64,000 nt of DNA, taken from MVRE01 sp015660965 (GTDB lineage Archaea > Halobacteriota > Methanomicrobia > Methanomicrobiales > Methanospirillaceae). Location of the stretch: contig JBEKCC010000002.1 in assembly GCA_050015095.1 (NCBI GenBank), forward strand, positions 186,001-250,000. The letters run 5' to 3'. The first letter of the stretch is position 1; every line of letters starts with the position of its first letter. The position numbers and the translations under genes were made by a program. A model generated the notes under the pieces. That model did no database searches. It saw only the letters and a list, made by a program, of their open reading frames with translations, and was not told the DNA's origin. Positions 1 to 8,604 of this stretch are shown here, piece by piece.

Positions 1-680
1 TTTTCGACTACAAAGAGCATCGCTTCAACGCATTCCTGCACACCAAGGTACGATTTTGTCTGCTTACCGTCCCCAAGAATCTCCATCTCACGAGAATTTT
101 CTTTTAATTTTGTAATGAAATCCGGAATGACACCGTGATTACTTCTCTGTCCAACAATATTGGCAAAGCGGAAAATCCATGATTTCATTGAAAACGAGTG
201 ACAGTATGCGGCGATCAACGCCTCACAACCGAGTTTGCTTGCCCCGTACACAGAGATCGGTTCCAACGGGGTATATTCTTCTGGAGTTGGGAAAATTGTT
301 GCATCACCATAAACGGTTGAGGTTGAGGTGAACACAATCTCTGGAACGTTATAGAGACGCATCGCTTCAAGAACCCTAAATGTTGAAAAAATATTGTGAT
401 TCAAAGGACCTTCGGGCGCAAGTGCACTTTGCCTCACGTCAGGATCGGCTGCCAGATGATAGATCCTGTCTGCACCATCAAATGTTTTCTGCCACCCATC
501 AGAAAGGAGGTTGGCACTTAAAAATTCGATACTGGACTTTTCCAGATGAGATGAGATATTGTTCCTTGATCCCGCACTTAACGAATCGATTACCGTAACT
601 TGGTCTCCCCGCTTTACAAGAGTATCAACGAGATGGGATCCGATAAACCCGGCACCGCCCGTTACGATATCAAACATCAT
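1..680 (-). CDS. NAD-dependent epimerase/dehydratase, GalE-like (3' end outside window)
   Basis: Reading leftward from ATG at 680 (a second ATG follows at 677) gives about 226 residues that run off the window edge, so the C-terminus is missing. The N-terminus has the Rossmann motif GGAGFIGSHL (residues 8-17), an acidic VID at the end of the second strand, HLAA near residue 75, the catalytic serines and STVYG segment, and the YGASK catalytic Tyr-x-x-x-Lys. This is an extended short-chain dehydrogenase of the UDP-glucose 4-epimerase type, probably acting on nucleotide sugars for surface glycans. The exact sugar cannot be told from this part. It is divergent from the marker 12 gene, with only 36 bases between the two starts. 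Confidence 0.88.
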   Translation of the reverse strand, partial: MMFDIVTGGAGFIGSHLVDTLVKRGDQVTVIDSLSAGSRNNISSHLEKSSIEFLSANLLSDGWQKTFDGADRIYHLAADPDVRQSALAPEGPLNHNIFSTFRVLEAMRLYNVPEIVFTSTSTVYGDATIFPTPEEYTPLEPISVYGASKLGCEALIAAYCHSFSMKSWIFRFANIVGQRSNHGVIPDFITKLKENSREMEILGDGKQTKSYLGVQECVEAMLFVVE

Positions 681-716
681 ATCTAATTATGTAATCAATG
701 CTATAGGATTACTGCT

Positions 717-1589
717 ATGTTCATCGGGATCGACCATGGCACGACAGCCATGCGTTTTGCCTGTGAATTGGGAGAGTTCAAAATCTCACGGGAAGAGGCA
801 ACGTCCTTCTCTTTTTCTTATCTTTCTAAACTCTGCCCCATCTCTGACATTAAGGGGATCGCTCTATCGTATTCGATGGGTGATAATATTTCAAAAATAA
901 CCTCGATTCACAAGGTAAAAAACCGCGGCCTTGTGAGTCGCGAAGGAGCTGGTAAACATATTGGCGGAGGGACGCAAGTGTTTGATGAAGTGGCAAAAAG
1001 CGGCGTTCCAGCTCTTGTCATACCGGGACTTCATCGCAATTCACCAACTGATCCCCGCTTCAAAGTATACTCACACCAATCCAGTCCAGAAAAAATTGGA
1101 ATTGCGTATGAAATTTGTCACACACTTGGTGATAATGTAATAATTTCTGATGTTAGCTCCAATACGGTCACACTTCTTGTTAGCAACGGAATCATTATTG
1201 GTGCATTTGACGCTTGCATATTTGCACCTGGTACTAGACACGGTGCTATCGATGTGAATGCAATACGTAAAATCGACGCAGGTGGGTGGACGGCCAATGA
1301 AGCATTCCAACATGCGGGTGTAGACTTTTCTATGCCAGCAGAAGAACGAATGAATACAGTTGCAATGTTTGCTGCGATGGAATGTGCAGCGATGCTGGTA
1401 TTGAATCCAGATGCACAAATCGCATTGGCAGGTACTCTTGCACCTACTATTGCTAACGCAGTTGAAGCCCACCTCAATCGAAAAGTTGCTGTTTATGATG
1501 AATGGTGCGCGTCACGAGGTCTTGCTCGAATTGCTCAAGACGTGTTTTCAGGCACACCTCAGATCCTCGGACTCGGTGTAGATCTGTAG
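717..1589 (+). CDS. Methanogenesis marker protein 12
   Basis: A 290-residue protein starting MFIGIDHGTTAMRFA, the phosphate-binding strand of the actin/sugar-kinase/Hsp70 ATPase fold, with a second nucleotide-binding segment (IISDVSSNT, about residue 140) and an APGTRHGAID loop. Length and these segments match methanogenesis marker protein 12, a family restricted to methanogens and their relatives. Its biochemical role is unknown; the fold suggests a kinase-like or ATPase activity. It lies 41 bases upstream of the por genes and may be co-transcribed with them. It is one of the clearest indicators in the window that the organism is a methanogen. Confidence 0.88.
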   Translation: MFIGIDHGTTAMRFACELGEFKISREEATSFSFSYLSKLCPISDIKGIALSYSMGDNISKITSIHKVKNRGLVSREGAGKHIGGGTQVFDEVAKSGVPALVIPGLHRNSPTDPRFKVYSHQSSPEKIGIAYEICHTLGDNVIISDVSSNTVTLLVSNGIIIGAFDACIFAPGTRHGAIDVNAIRKIDAGGWTANEAFQHAGVDFSMPAEERMNTVAMFAAMECAAMLVLNPDAQIALAGTLAPTIANAVEAHLNRKVAVYDEWCASRGLARIAQDVFSGTPQILGLGVDL

Positions 1590-1630
1590 ATTTATATTGA
1601 TTAATCATGCAAAATTACTAGGGATTTTTC

Positions 1631-2173
1631 TTGAGAGAACTGCGTATCCACGGCAGGGGCGGGCAGGGATCCGTTACCGCTGCTGAACTGATTGCTATAG
1701 CCGCTTTTGAGGGAGGTGTCTATGTCCAGGCATTCCCAGCATTCGGTGTAGAGCGACGCGGGGCACCTGTTCAAGCATTTGTACGATTTGATGATAAAAA
1801 AATCCGGAAACGAAGTCAGGTCTATGAACCGGATTATATTATTGTGCAGGATAGCAGCCTGATTAAAGATGTAAACGTGTTTCAGGGTGTGAAAAAAGGC
1901 GGTATTGTAATTGTCAATACAGAGAAGAAACCGGACTATAAGGTACCTGAAGGAGTAAAGCTGATTACAATCGACGCCACCTCAATAGCCTTAAAGGCGC
2001 TTGGGCTTCCGATTACCAACACTTCGTTGATGGGAGCGTTTGCCGCTGCAACTGGTGAGATTAAGTTCTCGGCGTTAGAGAATGCACTCAACCACCGTTT
2101 CCCAAAAGATCTTGCAGTTAAGAACATTGAAGCCGCAAGACAGGCTTTCGATACCGTCAAGAGGTCGATATAA
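1631..2173 (+). CDS. porC: Pyruvate:ferredoxin oxidoreductase, gamma subunit
   Basis: 180 residues beginning RELRIHGRGGQGSVTAAELIA; the GRGGQG loop is the hallmark of the gamma domain of 2-oxoacid:ferredoxin oxidoreductases, and FGVERRGAPVQAF follows as usual. The best start is TTG at 1631, since no ATG lies near and the conserved N-terminus begins right after it. The enzyme reversibly joins acetyl-CoA, CO2 and reduced ferredoxin to make pyruvate; in a methanogen it works mainly in the biosynthetic direction. First gene of porCDAB; its stop codon abuts the start of porD. Confidence 0.93.
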   Translation: MRELRIHGRGGQGSVTAAELIAIAAFEGGVYVQAFPAFGVERRGAPVQAFVRFDDKKIRKRSQVYEPDYIIVQDSSLIKDVNVFQGVKKGGIVIVNTEKKPDYKVPEGVKLITIDATSIALKALGLPITNTSLMGAFAAATGEIKFSALENALNHRFPKDLAVKNIEAARQAFDTVKRSI

Positions 2174-2434
2174 ATGGCACTCGCAATTGGGTGCCGGGCA
2201 AAACCCGGTAAGTCTCGCGATAATAAAACCGGATCGTGGCGTGTTTTTAAACCAATTTTTAATCATGAGAAATGCTCGCAGTGTGGATTGTGCCAGACTA
2301 TATGCCCGGAAGGATGCATTCATGAAGAGGAGGAAGGGTTTCTCAACCCCGATTATACTTACTGCAAGGGTTGTGGGCTCTGTTCTGAAGAATGTCCAAG
2401 TGAAGCAATCGAGATGAAACAGGAGGAAAAATAG
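2174..2434 (+). CDS. porD: Pyruvate:ferredoxin oxidoreductase, delta (ferredoxin) subunit
   Basis: 86 residues with two [4Fe-4S] motifs of the CxxCxxCxxxCP type: CSQCGLCQTICPEGC around residues 34-48 and CKGCGLCSEECPSEAI around 63-78. This is the small polyferredoxin subunit that relays electrons between the thiamine-diphosphate site and external ferredoxin. The start ATG directly follows the porC stop, and the stop TAG directly precedes porA, so the genes are translationally packed. The order gamma-delta-alpha-beta is the usual archaeal four-subunit arrangement. Confidence 0.94.
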   Translation: MALAIGCRAKPGKSRDNKTGSWRVFKPIFNHEKCSQCGLCQTICPEGCIHEEEEGFLNPDYTYCKGCGLCSEECPSEAIEMKQEEK

Positions 2435-3589
2435 ATGATGGAGATTACTGAAGGGTCACATGCTGTGGCAGAAGCTGTCCGACTCTGCCGTCCTCAAGTC
2501 ATCGCCGCGTATCCAATCACTCCGCAGACCCACATTGTTGAAGCGCTTGCCGATATGGTAGCTAATTGCAAACTTGATGCAGACTACATAACAGTTGACA
2601 GCGAATTTTCTGCACTTTCTGCATGTCTTGGGGCGAGTGCTGCTGGATCCCGCACGTATTCTGCGACTACTTCCCAAGGACTTGCACTCATGTTTGAGGT
2701 CTGTTTCAATGTTGCGGGTATGCGATTGCCGATTGTCATGTCAATTACTAACAGAGCACTTGGCGCTCCGCTTTCGATATGGAACGATCAGCAAGATTCC
2801 ATCTCCCTCCGCGATTCTGGCTGGATACAGTTCTATGCTGAAGACAACCAAGAAGCGACAGACCTGCATATCATTGCATACCGTGTTGCCGAAGACTTTT
2901 CAATTTTGCTTCCTGCATTTGTTTGCTTTGATGGGTTCATCCTCTCACACACGTATGAACCCATAGATATCCTCTCTCAAGAAGATGTCGACAAGTTCTT
3001 ACCGAAATTTACCCCATACCAACGACTTGACGCAGCCGACCCAATCAGTTTTGGTATGTATGCTACACCGGACTACTATCTTGAGTTTAGATACGAGACC
3101 GATTGTGCTCTGAAGAGGGCAAAAGGCGTCATCCAAAAAGTAGGAAAAGAATTTGGCACTATGTTTGGGCGGGACTACAGTGCCCTTGTTGAGGGATACA
3201 GGCTCGATGATGCCGAAACCGCTATTGTTGCTATGGGTTCTATTTGTGGGACCGTCAAAGATGCGATCGATGAGATGCGAGATGCAGGGAAAAAAGTGGG
3301 ATTACTCAAGATCCGTGTCTTCCGCCCGTTCCCAGATGATGAAATTGCACAGGCACTTTCAAAAGTGCAACGTGTTGCGGTGCTCGACAAGGATATCTCC
3401 CTAGGTTCCAAAGGGGCTGTTGCACTTGAAGTCAGAGATGCCCTATACAAAACGGGTATTCCGGTGAAGGGGTATATTCTCGGACTTGGCGGAAGAGACG
3501 TGCGTAAGAAAGATATCAAGGAAATCGTATCGCTCGTGGAGAAAGGTATTGGCGATCAATTCTTTGGATTGCGTAAGGAGTTGTTGTAA
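2435..3589 (+). CDS. porA: Pyruvate:ferredoxin oxidoreductase, alpha subunit
   Basis: 384 residues. The N-terminus has AAYPITPQTHIVEALAD, the conserved YPITPST-like segment of the alpha (pyrimidine-binding) domain, followed by DSEFSALSACLGASAAGSRTYSATTSQGLALM. A C-terminal transketolase-like domain contains MGSICGTVKDAID and ends with GLGGRDVR. With porB it forms the thiamine-diphosphate active site. A tandem ATGATG allows a start at 2435 or 2438; the first touches the porD stop. Ketoisovalerate or oxoglutarate oxidoreductases are related, but the separate porC and porD and overall similarity favour pyruvate. Confidence 0.93.
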   Translation: MMEITEGSHAVAEAVRLCRPQVIAAYPITPQTHIVEALADMVANCKLDADYITVDSEFSALSACLGASAAGSRTYSATTSQGLALMFEVCFNVAGMRLPIVMSITNRALGAPLSIWNDQQDSISLRDSGWIQFYAEDNQEATDLHIIAYRVAEDFSILLPAFVCFDGFILSHTYEPIDILSQEDVDKFLPKFTPYQRLDAADPISFGMYATPDYYLEFRYETDCALKRAKGVIQKVGKEFGTMFGRDYSALVEGYRLDDAETAIVAMGSICGTVKDAIDEMRDAGKKVGLLKIRVFRPFPDDEIAQALSKVQRVAVLDKDISLGSKGAVALEVRDALYKTGIPVKGYILGLGGRDVRKKDIKEIVSLVEKGIGDQFFGLRKELL

Positions 3590-3590
3590 G

Positions 3591-4487
3591 ATGGTTGATA
3601 AGGCCATTGAACTCTTTGATTGCGGCCACCGAGCATGCGGTGGATGTGGGGCTGCTCTCGCAGCAAGGTTGGTTATGAAAGGGGCCGGAAAAAATACAAT
3701 CGTGGTTTCAGCCACGGGTTGTATGGAGGTATTTTCGACTCCCTATCCAGAGACCGCATGGAAAGTCCCGTGGATCCACTCCCTTTTCGAGAACGCTTCT
3801 GCAGTTGCATCGGGAATCGAAGCCTCACTTAAAATGCAGGGAAGAGAGGAAAAGGTTGTAATTATGGCAGGTGACGGGGCAACATTTGATATTGGAATGA
3901 TCTGTATCAGCGGTGCTTTCGAACGTGGTCACGATTTTACCTACATCTGTTATGACAATGAGGCGTACATGAACACAGGAATCCAGCGTTCTGGAGCAAC
4001 ACCGTATGACGCAAGCACCACGACAAGTCCTTCCGGTTCGTGTTCCTTTGGTAACAAACTTCCGAAAAAGGATATGCCTCAAATCTTAGCGGCACATGGC
4101 GCCCCGTATGTCGCGACAGCATCGATTGCTTACCCTGCTGATTTAATGCAGAAAATCGAAAAAGCGGTACGCACAAAAGGACCTTGTTATGTACAAGTAC
4201 ATGCACCCTGTTGTACCGGATGGGGTTTTGAAGGAGAACAAACAATTGCAATCGCCAAGCTCGCCATCGAAACGGGTCTTTGGGTTAACTATGAGATGGT
4301 TGACGGTAAGGTATCAAAAGTAAAAAAAGTAGTGAGGAAACCAGTTGAAGAGTATCTCAAGACTCAAAAGAGATTCCGTCATCTCTTCAAACCAACGCGA
4401 CAAGATGCTGAAATTGCTCATATCCAGTCTATCGCTGACAAAAATGCAGAAAAGTATGGTATTGATATCAAACTTAAAAAAGAATAG
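3591..4487 (+). CDS. porB: Pyruvate:ferredoxin oxidoreductase, beta subunit
   Basis: 298 residues from ATG at 3591, one base after the porA stop; an in-frame upstream extension overlaps porA and lacks the family N-terminus. Cysteines in DCGHRACGGCG (residues 10-20) and later CC motifs provide the [4Fe-4S] ligands of the beta subunit. The thiamine-diphosphate/Mg motif is GDGATFDIG followed by YDNEAYMNTG (about residues 102-130). It completes the por operon. A methanogen uses this enzyme to fix CO2 into pyruvate from acetyl-CoA. Confidence 0.94.
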   Translation: MVDKAIELFDCGHRACGGCGAALAARLVMKGAGKNTIVVSATGCMEVFSTPYPETAWKVPWIHSLFENASAVASGIEASLKMQGREEKVVIMAGDGATFDIGMICISGAFERGHDFTYICYDNEAYMNTGIQRSGATPYDASTTTSPSGSCSFGNKLPKKDMPQILAAHGAPYVATASIAYPADLMQKIEKAVRTKGPCYVQVHAPCCTGWGFEGEQTIAIAKLAIETGLWVNYEMVDGKVSKVKKVVRKPVEEYLKTQKRFRHLFKPTRQDAEIAHIQSIADKNAEKYGIDIKLKKE

Positions 4488-4583
4488 AAAGAACTTTTTA
4501 ATTTTTTAATAATACTTCACATGACAATTGGAATGAAAACCAGCAACGTTATTATTACTTAACGGGGACATTAGTAGGTTATC

Positions 4584-4655
4584 GGGCTCGTGGTCTAGCG
4601 GTATGACGTCGCCCTTACACGGCGGAGGTCGCCGGTTCGAATCCGGCCGGGCCCA
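4584..4655 (+). tRNA. tRNA-Val (anticodon TAC)
   Basis: A 72-base cloverleaf. The acceptor stem GGGCTCG pairs with CGGGCCC (one G-T pair), the T arm is GCCGG-TTCGAAT-CCGGC, and the anticodon loop CTTACAC sits on a five-pair GCC-rich stem and reads TAC, valine. The discriminator base is A and CCA is not encoded. No intron is visible. It stands alone between porB and a convergent FKBP gene. Confidence 0.93.
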
Positions 4656-4748
4656 TTATCTGATAAGTTATTTTTTTAAAACTCTTTTCAGATTTCAAAA
4701 AGAGGAAGTAAAAGAACTATCACTTTTTTTATTCTACAACTATTGTGT

Positions 4749-5312
4749 TCAACTTGAGAATCCTGCAAGCTTAATCTCGAATGTCAGGTTCTTTCCTGCA
4801 AGCAAATGATTCTCATCCAAAGTCACCGTTGATGAAGTAACATTAAGGATCTTAACCACAATAGTCGACCCATCACTTGTTCTGCGAATAGGCAACAATG
4901 TTCCGACTTCAGGTGTTATATTCGATGGAAACGTTGACCTGTTAATTACACCTACTAATTCAGGACGATACGGTCCATATGCTTTGTCATAAGGAATATA
5001 AACTAATTTTGTTTGATGTACACTCATGCCAAGAATAGCCTCTTCTAATCCGGGGATCACCGTATGGTCACCAAGCTTAAAGACAACGGGTGAACTGTTT
5101 ACGTTTGAATAAAAAACTGTGCCATCGTCAAGAGAACCAGTATAATAGATCTGTACGATGTCTCCATTCTTTGCCACGAAAGGATTGAATAAAACAACCA
5201 GACTTATAGCCGCGATAATACAGATTACTGCCGCAATAATCCCAAATTGCAGATATTTCTGTTTTCTGGTAGCGATCTTCTCTTTTCCCTTTACTTTCTC
5301 TGATTTCTTCAT
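4749..5312 (-). CDS. FKBP-type peptidyl-prolyl isomerase, membrane-anchored
   Basis: 187 residues: a lysine-rich cytoplasmic N-terminus, one transmembrane helix at about residues 23-46, then an extracellular FKBP domain. The FKBP signature is GDIVQIYYTGSLDDGTVFYSN (around residue 54-74), followed by VIPGLEEAILGM and the inserted-flap segment YGPYRPELV. It is typed as a short FKBP of the SlyD/archaeal class and probably assists folding of exported proteins. It converges with porB/tRNA-Val and has no obvious operon partner. Confidence 0.88.
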   Translation of the reverse strand: MKKSEKVKGKEKIATRKQKYLQFGIIAAVICIIAAISLVVLFNPFVAKNGDIVQIYYTGSLDDGTVFYSNVNSSPVVFKLGDHTVIPGLEEAILGMSVHQTKLVYIPYDKAYGPYRPELVGVINRSTFPSNITPEVGTLLPIRRTSDGSTIVVKILNVTSSTVTLDENHLLAGKNLTFEIKLAGFSS

Positions 5313-5445
5313 CTCAGTGATCTTTGCCGTTTACTGATAAGTCTCTTGCAGTTGAACGAAAAAAAGTCTCTGCAGGTGTTTGTTGGTGTAAAATGAGATA
5401 TCCTCTTGACCAAAGAAATCGTATAAAAAACAGGGAGCGCAATTC

Positions 5446-6588
5446 TTGATTGGACGTGGCACAGCAGATACGTTATGGCAGGAGACTGCTGCTATTCAAC
5501 AACTTATTAAAAACGAAATTCATGCCGTCCATGAACAGCAACGAGAGCTCCGAACACAAGGCCAGACAGGGTACATCACAATTATCATTTTGCTTCTCTG
5601 TATTTTCCTCAATGTCGCGTTTCTTCTCATGCTAAAGGATTACTTTGCACTTTTTATTACTGCAAGCTTTTACATGTTTATGATTTATTTCATCACACTC
5701 CTCGTTCCGATTGGTGCAGGGGTACAGAGTTTCCGTCTTGAACGAATCCGGCAATTTTTTTCAACTCTTTACCACAACGGTATCATCTCAACAACAGACC
5801 GGTTTACTCATATCTTTCTCGATGTTTTTTTAATTAATAGTCGCGTCTTATTTCAAGGATTTTTAATAGTTTTTTTGTGCGATTTGGTTTTTGCAACTAT
5901 TGCATTTATTAAAGGAGATTTTTCAACATGGACAACAGTTGTAATTATGTTCCAATCCATTTCCATTATTCTATTTTATTTTTTAGTTTGGAGGTTCGAA
6001 CCCTATTCTACGAAATTCCAAACGGGGGTTCAAGGATTAAAGGATATGTTTATTAATAGACGATATCCCGCATGGATCATCACTCTCACGTTTAGTACTG
6101 CTGCATTGTTACTGCTATTTGCTATTCTTTCAACAATTATTTTGCTTCCTGGATTTACCGTTAAAACACTACTAACTCTCACTGGGCTTGAAAATCTGGG
6201 AAATTTTGTTTTTCTCATCGTAATCTTAATAATGAGCCAATACTTTGTCGTGCGATTTTTTCATGGCATTTCAAGTGAACGAATGGCCACACAATTTTCC
6301 GACGCAAAGATCGGTCATTTACAATTACTCCAAAAGGGGTATCCCGCTACACCTTCAACCTCGAATGGTTCTCTAGAGAACCAATCACCATCTACCGATG
6401 AAATACGTGAAGTGACTAGTGGTCTATTAAAGTCAAAAATCTATCATGTCGAAGTTAGGGATATATACGGTTTATTCCCGGTATTTATTGTTAATCCTGA
6501 CTTTTCTGTTATCCTTGATGAACAGATGATCAAGATAATCACAGGTTATTTCCAGCATGTCGGATCCTCTGGAATTGACCGGCGTTAA
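5446..6588 (+). CDS. Polytopic membrane protein of unknown function
   Basis: 380 residues from a TTG start preceded by the purine-rich AGGGAG. A short N-terminal helix is followed by about six hydrophobic segments (roughly residues 44-66, 68-92, 135-155, 160-185, 210-238, 245-270) and a soluble C-terminal tail of about 100 residues with a linker rich in Ser, Thr and Pro near 300-320. I recognise no family motif. It stands alone between the FKBP gene and nifB. The large cytoplasmic tail could be a sensing or partner-binding part, but that is a guess. Confidence 0.7.
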   Translation: MIGRGTADTLWQETAAIQQLIKNEIHAVHEQQRELRTQGQTGYITIIILLLCIFLNVAFLLMLKDYFALFITASFYMFMIYFITLLVPIGAGVQSFRLERIRQFFSTLYHNGIISTTDRFTHIFLDVFLINSRVLFQGFLIVFLCDLVFATIAFIKGDFSTWTTVVIMFQSISIILFYFLVWRFEPYSTKFQTGVQGLKDMFINRRYPAWIITLTFSTAALLLLFAILSTIILLPGFTVKTLLTLTGLENLGNFVFLIVILIMSQYFVVRFFHGISSERMATQFSDAKIGHLQLLQKGYPATPSTSNGSLENQSPSTDEIREVTSGLLKSKIYHVEVRDIYGLFPVFIVNPDFSVILDEQMIKIITGYFQHVGSSGIDRR

Positions 6589-6703
6589 ATAAGTCAAATT
6601 GTATGCCCAATCCTTTATTCTTCAGAGTTCAATCACTGAGTTCTCTACACTATCACTATTGCACTGTATTTATACATAAAAAACCCATTGAGTGATGTTG
6701 AAT

Positions 6704-7597
6704 ATGTCAGAAGAGATTAGGGTAGCTGACGTTGCAGGAAAAAAGGTTCAGTGGGACCCAGAGCAGATGAGAAAAATCCAAGACCACCCTTGTTTTTCTG
6801 AAAAAGCGTGTCATGCATTTGGGCGCTGCCATATCCCCGTCGCACCAAAATGTAATATTCAATGTAATTATTGCATTCGGGACTTTGACTGTGTGAATGA
6901 GAGCCGGCCTGGTGTAACCACAAAAGTACTCAACCCTAATGAGTCCATTGAAATGGTCAAAAAGGTGATGGAGAAGTATAATTACATTAAAGTTATCGGC
7001 ATTGCAGGTCCTGGTGAACCACTTGCCAATGAAGAAACGTTTGAGACACTCCGTCGCCTCCATGAAGAGTTCCCCAATGTGATTAAATGCATCAGCACCA
7101 ATGGTCTGCTTCTCCCAGAAAAAATTGATTTATTACAAAAATACGATGTGGGGAATATCACCGTAACACTAAACGCAATTGACCCTAAGATAGGTGCCAA
7201 GATCTACCAATTTGTAGATTATAAAGGGAAACGGTATACGGGGATTGAAGCTGCAAAACTCCTGCTCTCTCAACAGATGAAAGGAATTGAGATGGCAATC
7301 GAACGCCATATGATAGTCAAAATAAATACGGTCTATATTCCAGGGATTAATGAAGACCACATCCCCCAAATTGCAAAAAAAGTTGGTGAGATGGGAGTTT
7401 ATACGTTCAATGTCATTCCGTTAATTGCCCAATACAAGTTTGCAGATGTCACTCCACCAACACCCGAAATGAAACGTAAAATGCAAGATGCCTGTGCAAA
7501 ATATGTAAGGCAGATGCGACACTGCCAGCGCTGTCGTGCTGATGCAATCGGAAGACTGGGGCACGATGTCCAGTCCTGCATATACGGCAAAGGCTAA
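6704..7597 (+). CDS. nifB: NifB-type radical SAM protein (nitrogenase cofactor biosynthesis)
   Basis: 297 residues from ATG 6704, preceded by GAGTGATG; GTG at 6692 would add four residues. The radical SAM motif CNIQCNYC uses Cys50, Cys54 and Cys57, with extra cysteines at the N-terminus (CFSEKACHAFGRCH) and near the C-terminus (RHCQRCRADAIG) that bind the K1/K2 clusters which NifB fuses to the 8Fe core. It lacks the C-terminal NifX-like domain, as usual for methanogen NifB. No nifHDK is in the window, so nitrogen fixation by this organism is suggested, not shown. A TATA-like TTTATACATA lies at 6669-6678. Confidence 0.92.
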   Translation: MSEEIRVADVAGKKVQWDPEQMRKIQDHPCFSEKACHAFGRCHIPVAPKCNIQCNYCIRDFDCVNESRPGVTTKVLNPNESIEMVKKVMEKYNYIKVIGIAGPGEPLANEETFETLRRLHEEFPNVIKCISTNGLLLPEKIDLLQKYDVGNITVTLNAIDPKIGAKIYQFVDYKGKRYTGIEAAKLLLSQQMKGIEMAIERHMIVKINTVYIPGINEDHIPQIAKKVGEMGVYTFNVIPLIAQYKFADVTPPTPEMKRKMQDACAKYVRQMRHCQRCRADAIGRLGHDVQSCIYGKG

Positions 7598-7614
7598 TAA
7601 AATTTTTTTGGATG

Positions 7615-8076
7615 TTAAGTTGCAGTTTTTATATACCCATTCAGCTCGTCTATTACGGGTAAGAGTGAAGGCGGAATTGCAGAATCTTCAGTTGTAACGG
7701 TTTTCCCATGGTAGTTGATTGTGTATTTGATCAAATCTGCACCCCCGCGAGGGGCTGGATAATTTTCTTGTAGAATCGAGAACTGAGCTTGGGTAAATAT
7801 ATTCGTTAGTCTATCAATCGCCGATGTATTTAGTACCATTTCCTTACTTGAGGTTTTCGTAGACACAACCGCGACCCCATTGTCAAAAATCACCAGTCGG
7901 TCGTTTAATCCAGCGATTCCGCCAGTGCGATAATAATCAATGAAGAGCGCTGGTGCTGGGGTATGTGAAATAGGAGGAGTTTTAACACCGATACATCCCG
8001 CAGTGACTATTCCGATGATCAAGATGATGATCGAGGAGGTCTTAATTAAATGTGTATAGGATATTTTTGAGTTCGT
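7615..8076 (-). CDS. Putative lipoprotein of unknown function, apparent ACG start
   Basis: The reading frame stays open upstream of the only canonical start (TTG at 8022), and that TTG would cut a signal peptide in half. Starting instead at ACG 8076, seven bases after a strong GGAGG (8084-8088), gives 153 residues with a textbook signal: MNSKISYTHLIKTSS, a run of Ile/Leu/Val, then TAGC as lipobox with Cys at about residue 29. The mature part has a Pro/Thr-rich linker and one small domain (DNGVAVVST, YHGKTVTTED) that I do not recognise. ACG may be real, or one mutation or base-call away from ATG. Confidence 0.6.
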   Translation of the reverse strand, partial: TNSKISYTHLIKTSSIIILIIGIVTAGCIGVKTPPISHTPAPALFIDYYRTGGIAGLNDRLVIFDNGVAVVSTKTSSKEMVLNTSAIDRLTNIFTQAQFSILQENYPAPRGGADLIKYTINYHGKTVTTEDSAIPPSLLPVIDELNGYIKTAT

Positions 8077-8102
8077 ATTGTATCCTCCAATTCTAAGACA
8101 TC

Positions 8103-8432
8103 TCAGATTTGAAGGACATCACGTTTGGCCGGAGATGAGGCAACTTTACGCTCTGGTAGTACGTCTTCGAGTGCTTTAACTAAATTGTCAACTTTTTCAT
8201 TGTTGAACGTCGCGCGGAACGCGGCAAGTTCTGCCGAATTCATGATCATAATGCCCTTCTTTTTCATTGGGGCACCATGTTCATTTATTGGGTTAATATC
8301 AATTGCAAGTGATGCAGACCGGTTTTTTGTCTTTGGCAATCGGATAATAGAAACGCCTTTCACAGTAGTTGCTTTTCGTTCCCAGTCTTGCCCGTCTTCG
8401 ATAAATGTTTTTAGTTGTTCCGTCAATTCCAT
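8103..8432 (-). CDS. Conserved hypothetical protein (109 aa)
   Basis: A small soluble protein: an acidic helical N-terminus (ELTEQLKTFIEDGQDWERK), a central beta-rich segment (GVSIIRLPKTKNRSASLAIDINP) and a helical segment with FNNEKVDNLVKALEDVLPE. It has no cysteines and no membrane helix. I do not recognise the family. It follows 26 bases behind the lipoprotein gene's apparent start, on the same strand, so the two may be co-transcribed. Confidence 0.6.
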   Translation of the reverse strand: MELTEQLKTFIEDGQDWERKATTVKGVSIIRLPKTKNRSASLAIDINPINEHGAPMKKKGIMIMNSAELAAFRATFNNEKVDNLVKALEDVLPERKVASSPAKRDVLQI

Positions 8433-8604
8433 ACAAACAACTTATGATTTATATATTAAAAGGCTATTCGGTAAAACCCAAGATACTAATTGTTTTTCAT
8501 GCCTAAGCTAAATACAGAGAAATAGACAACCCCTTGGTCTTAATATATGAGTAATCTGTGAACGCTAAATATACCCATCTTAAAAAATATAGAGAAGATT
8601 TACC

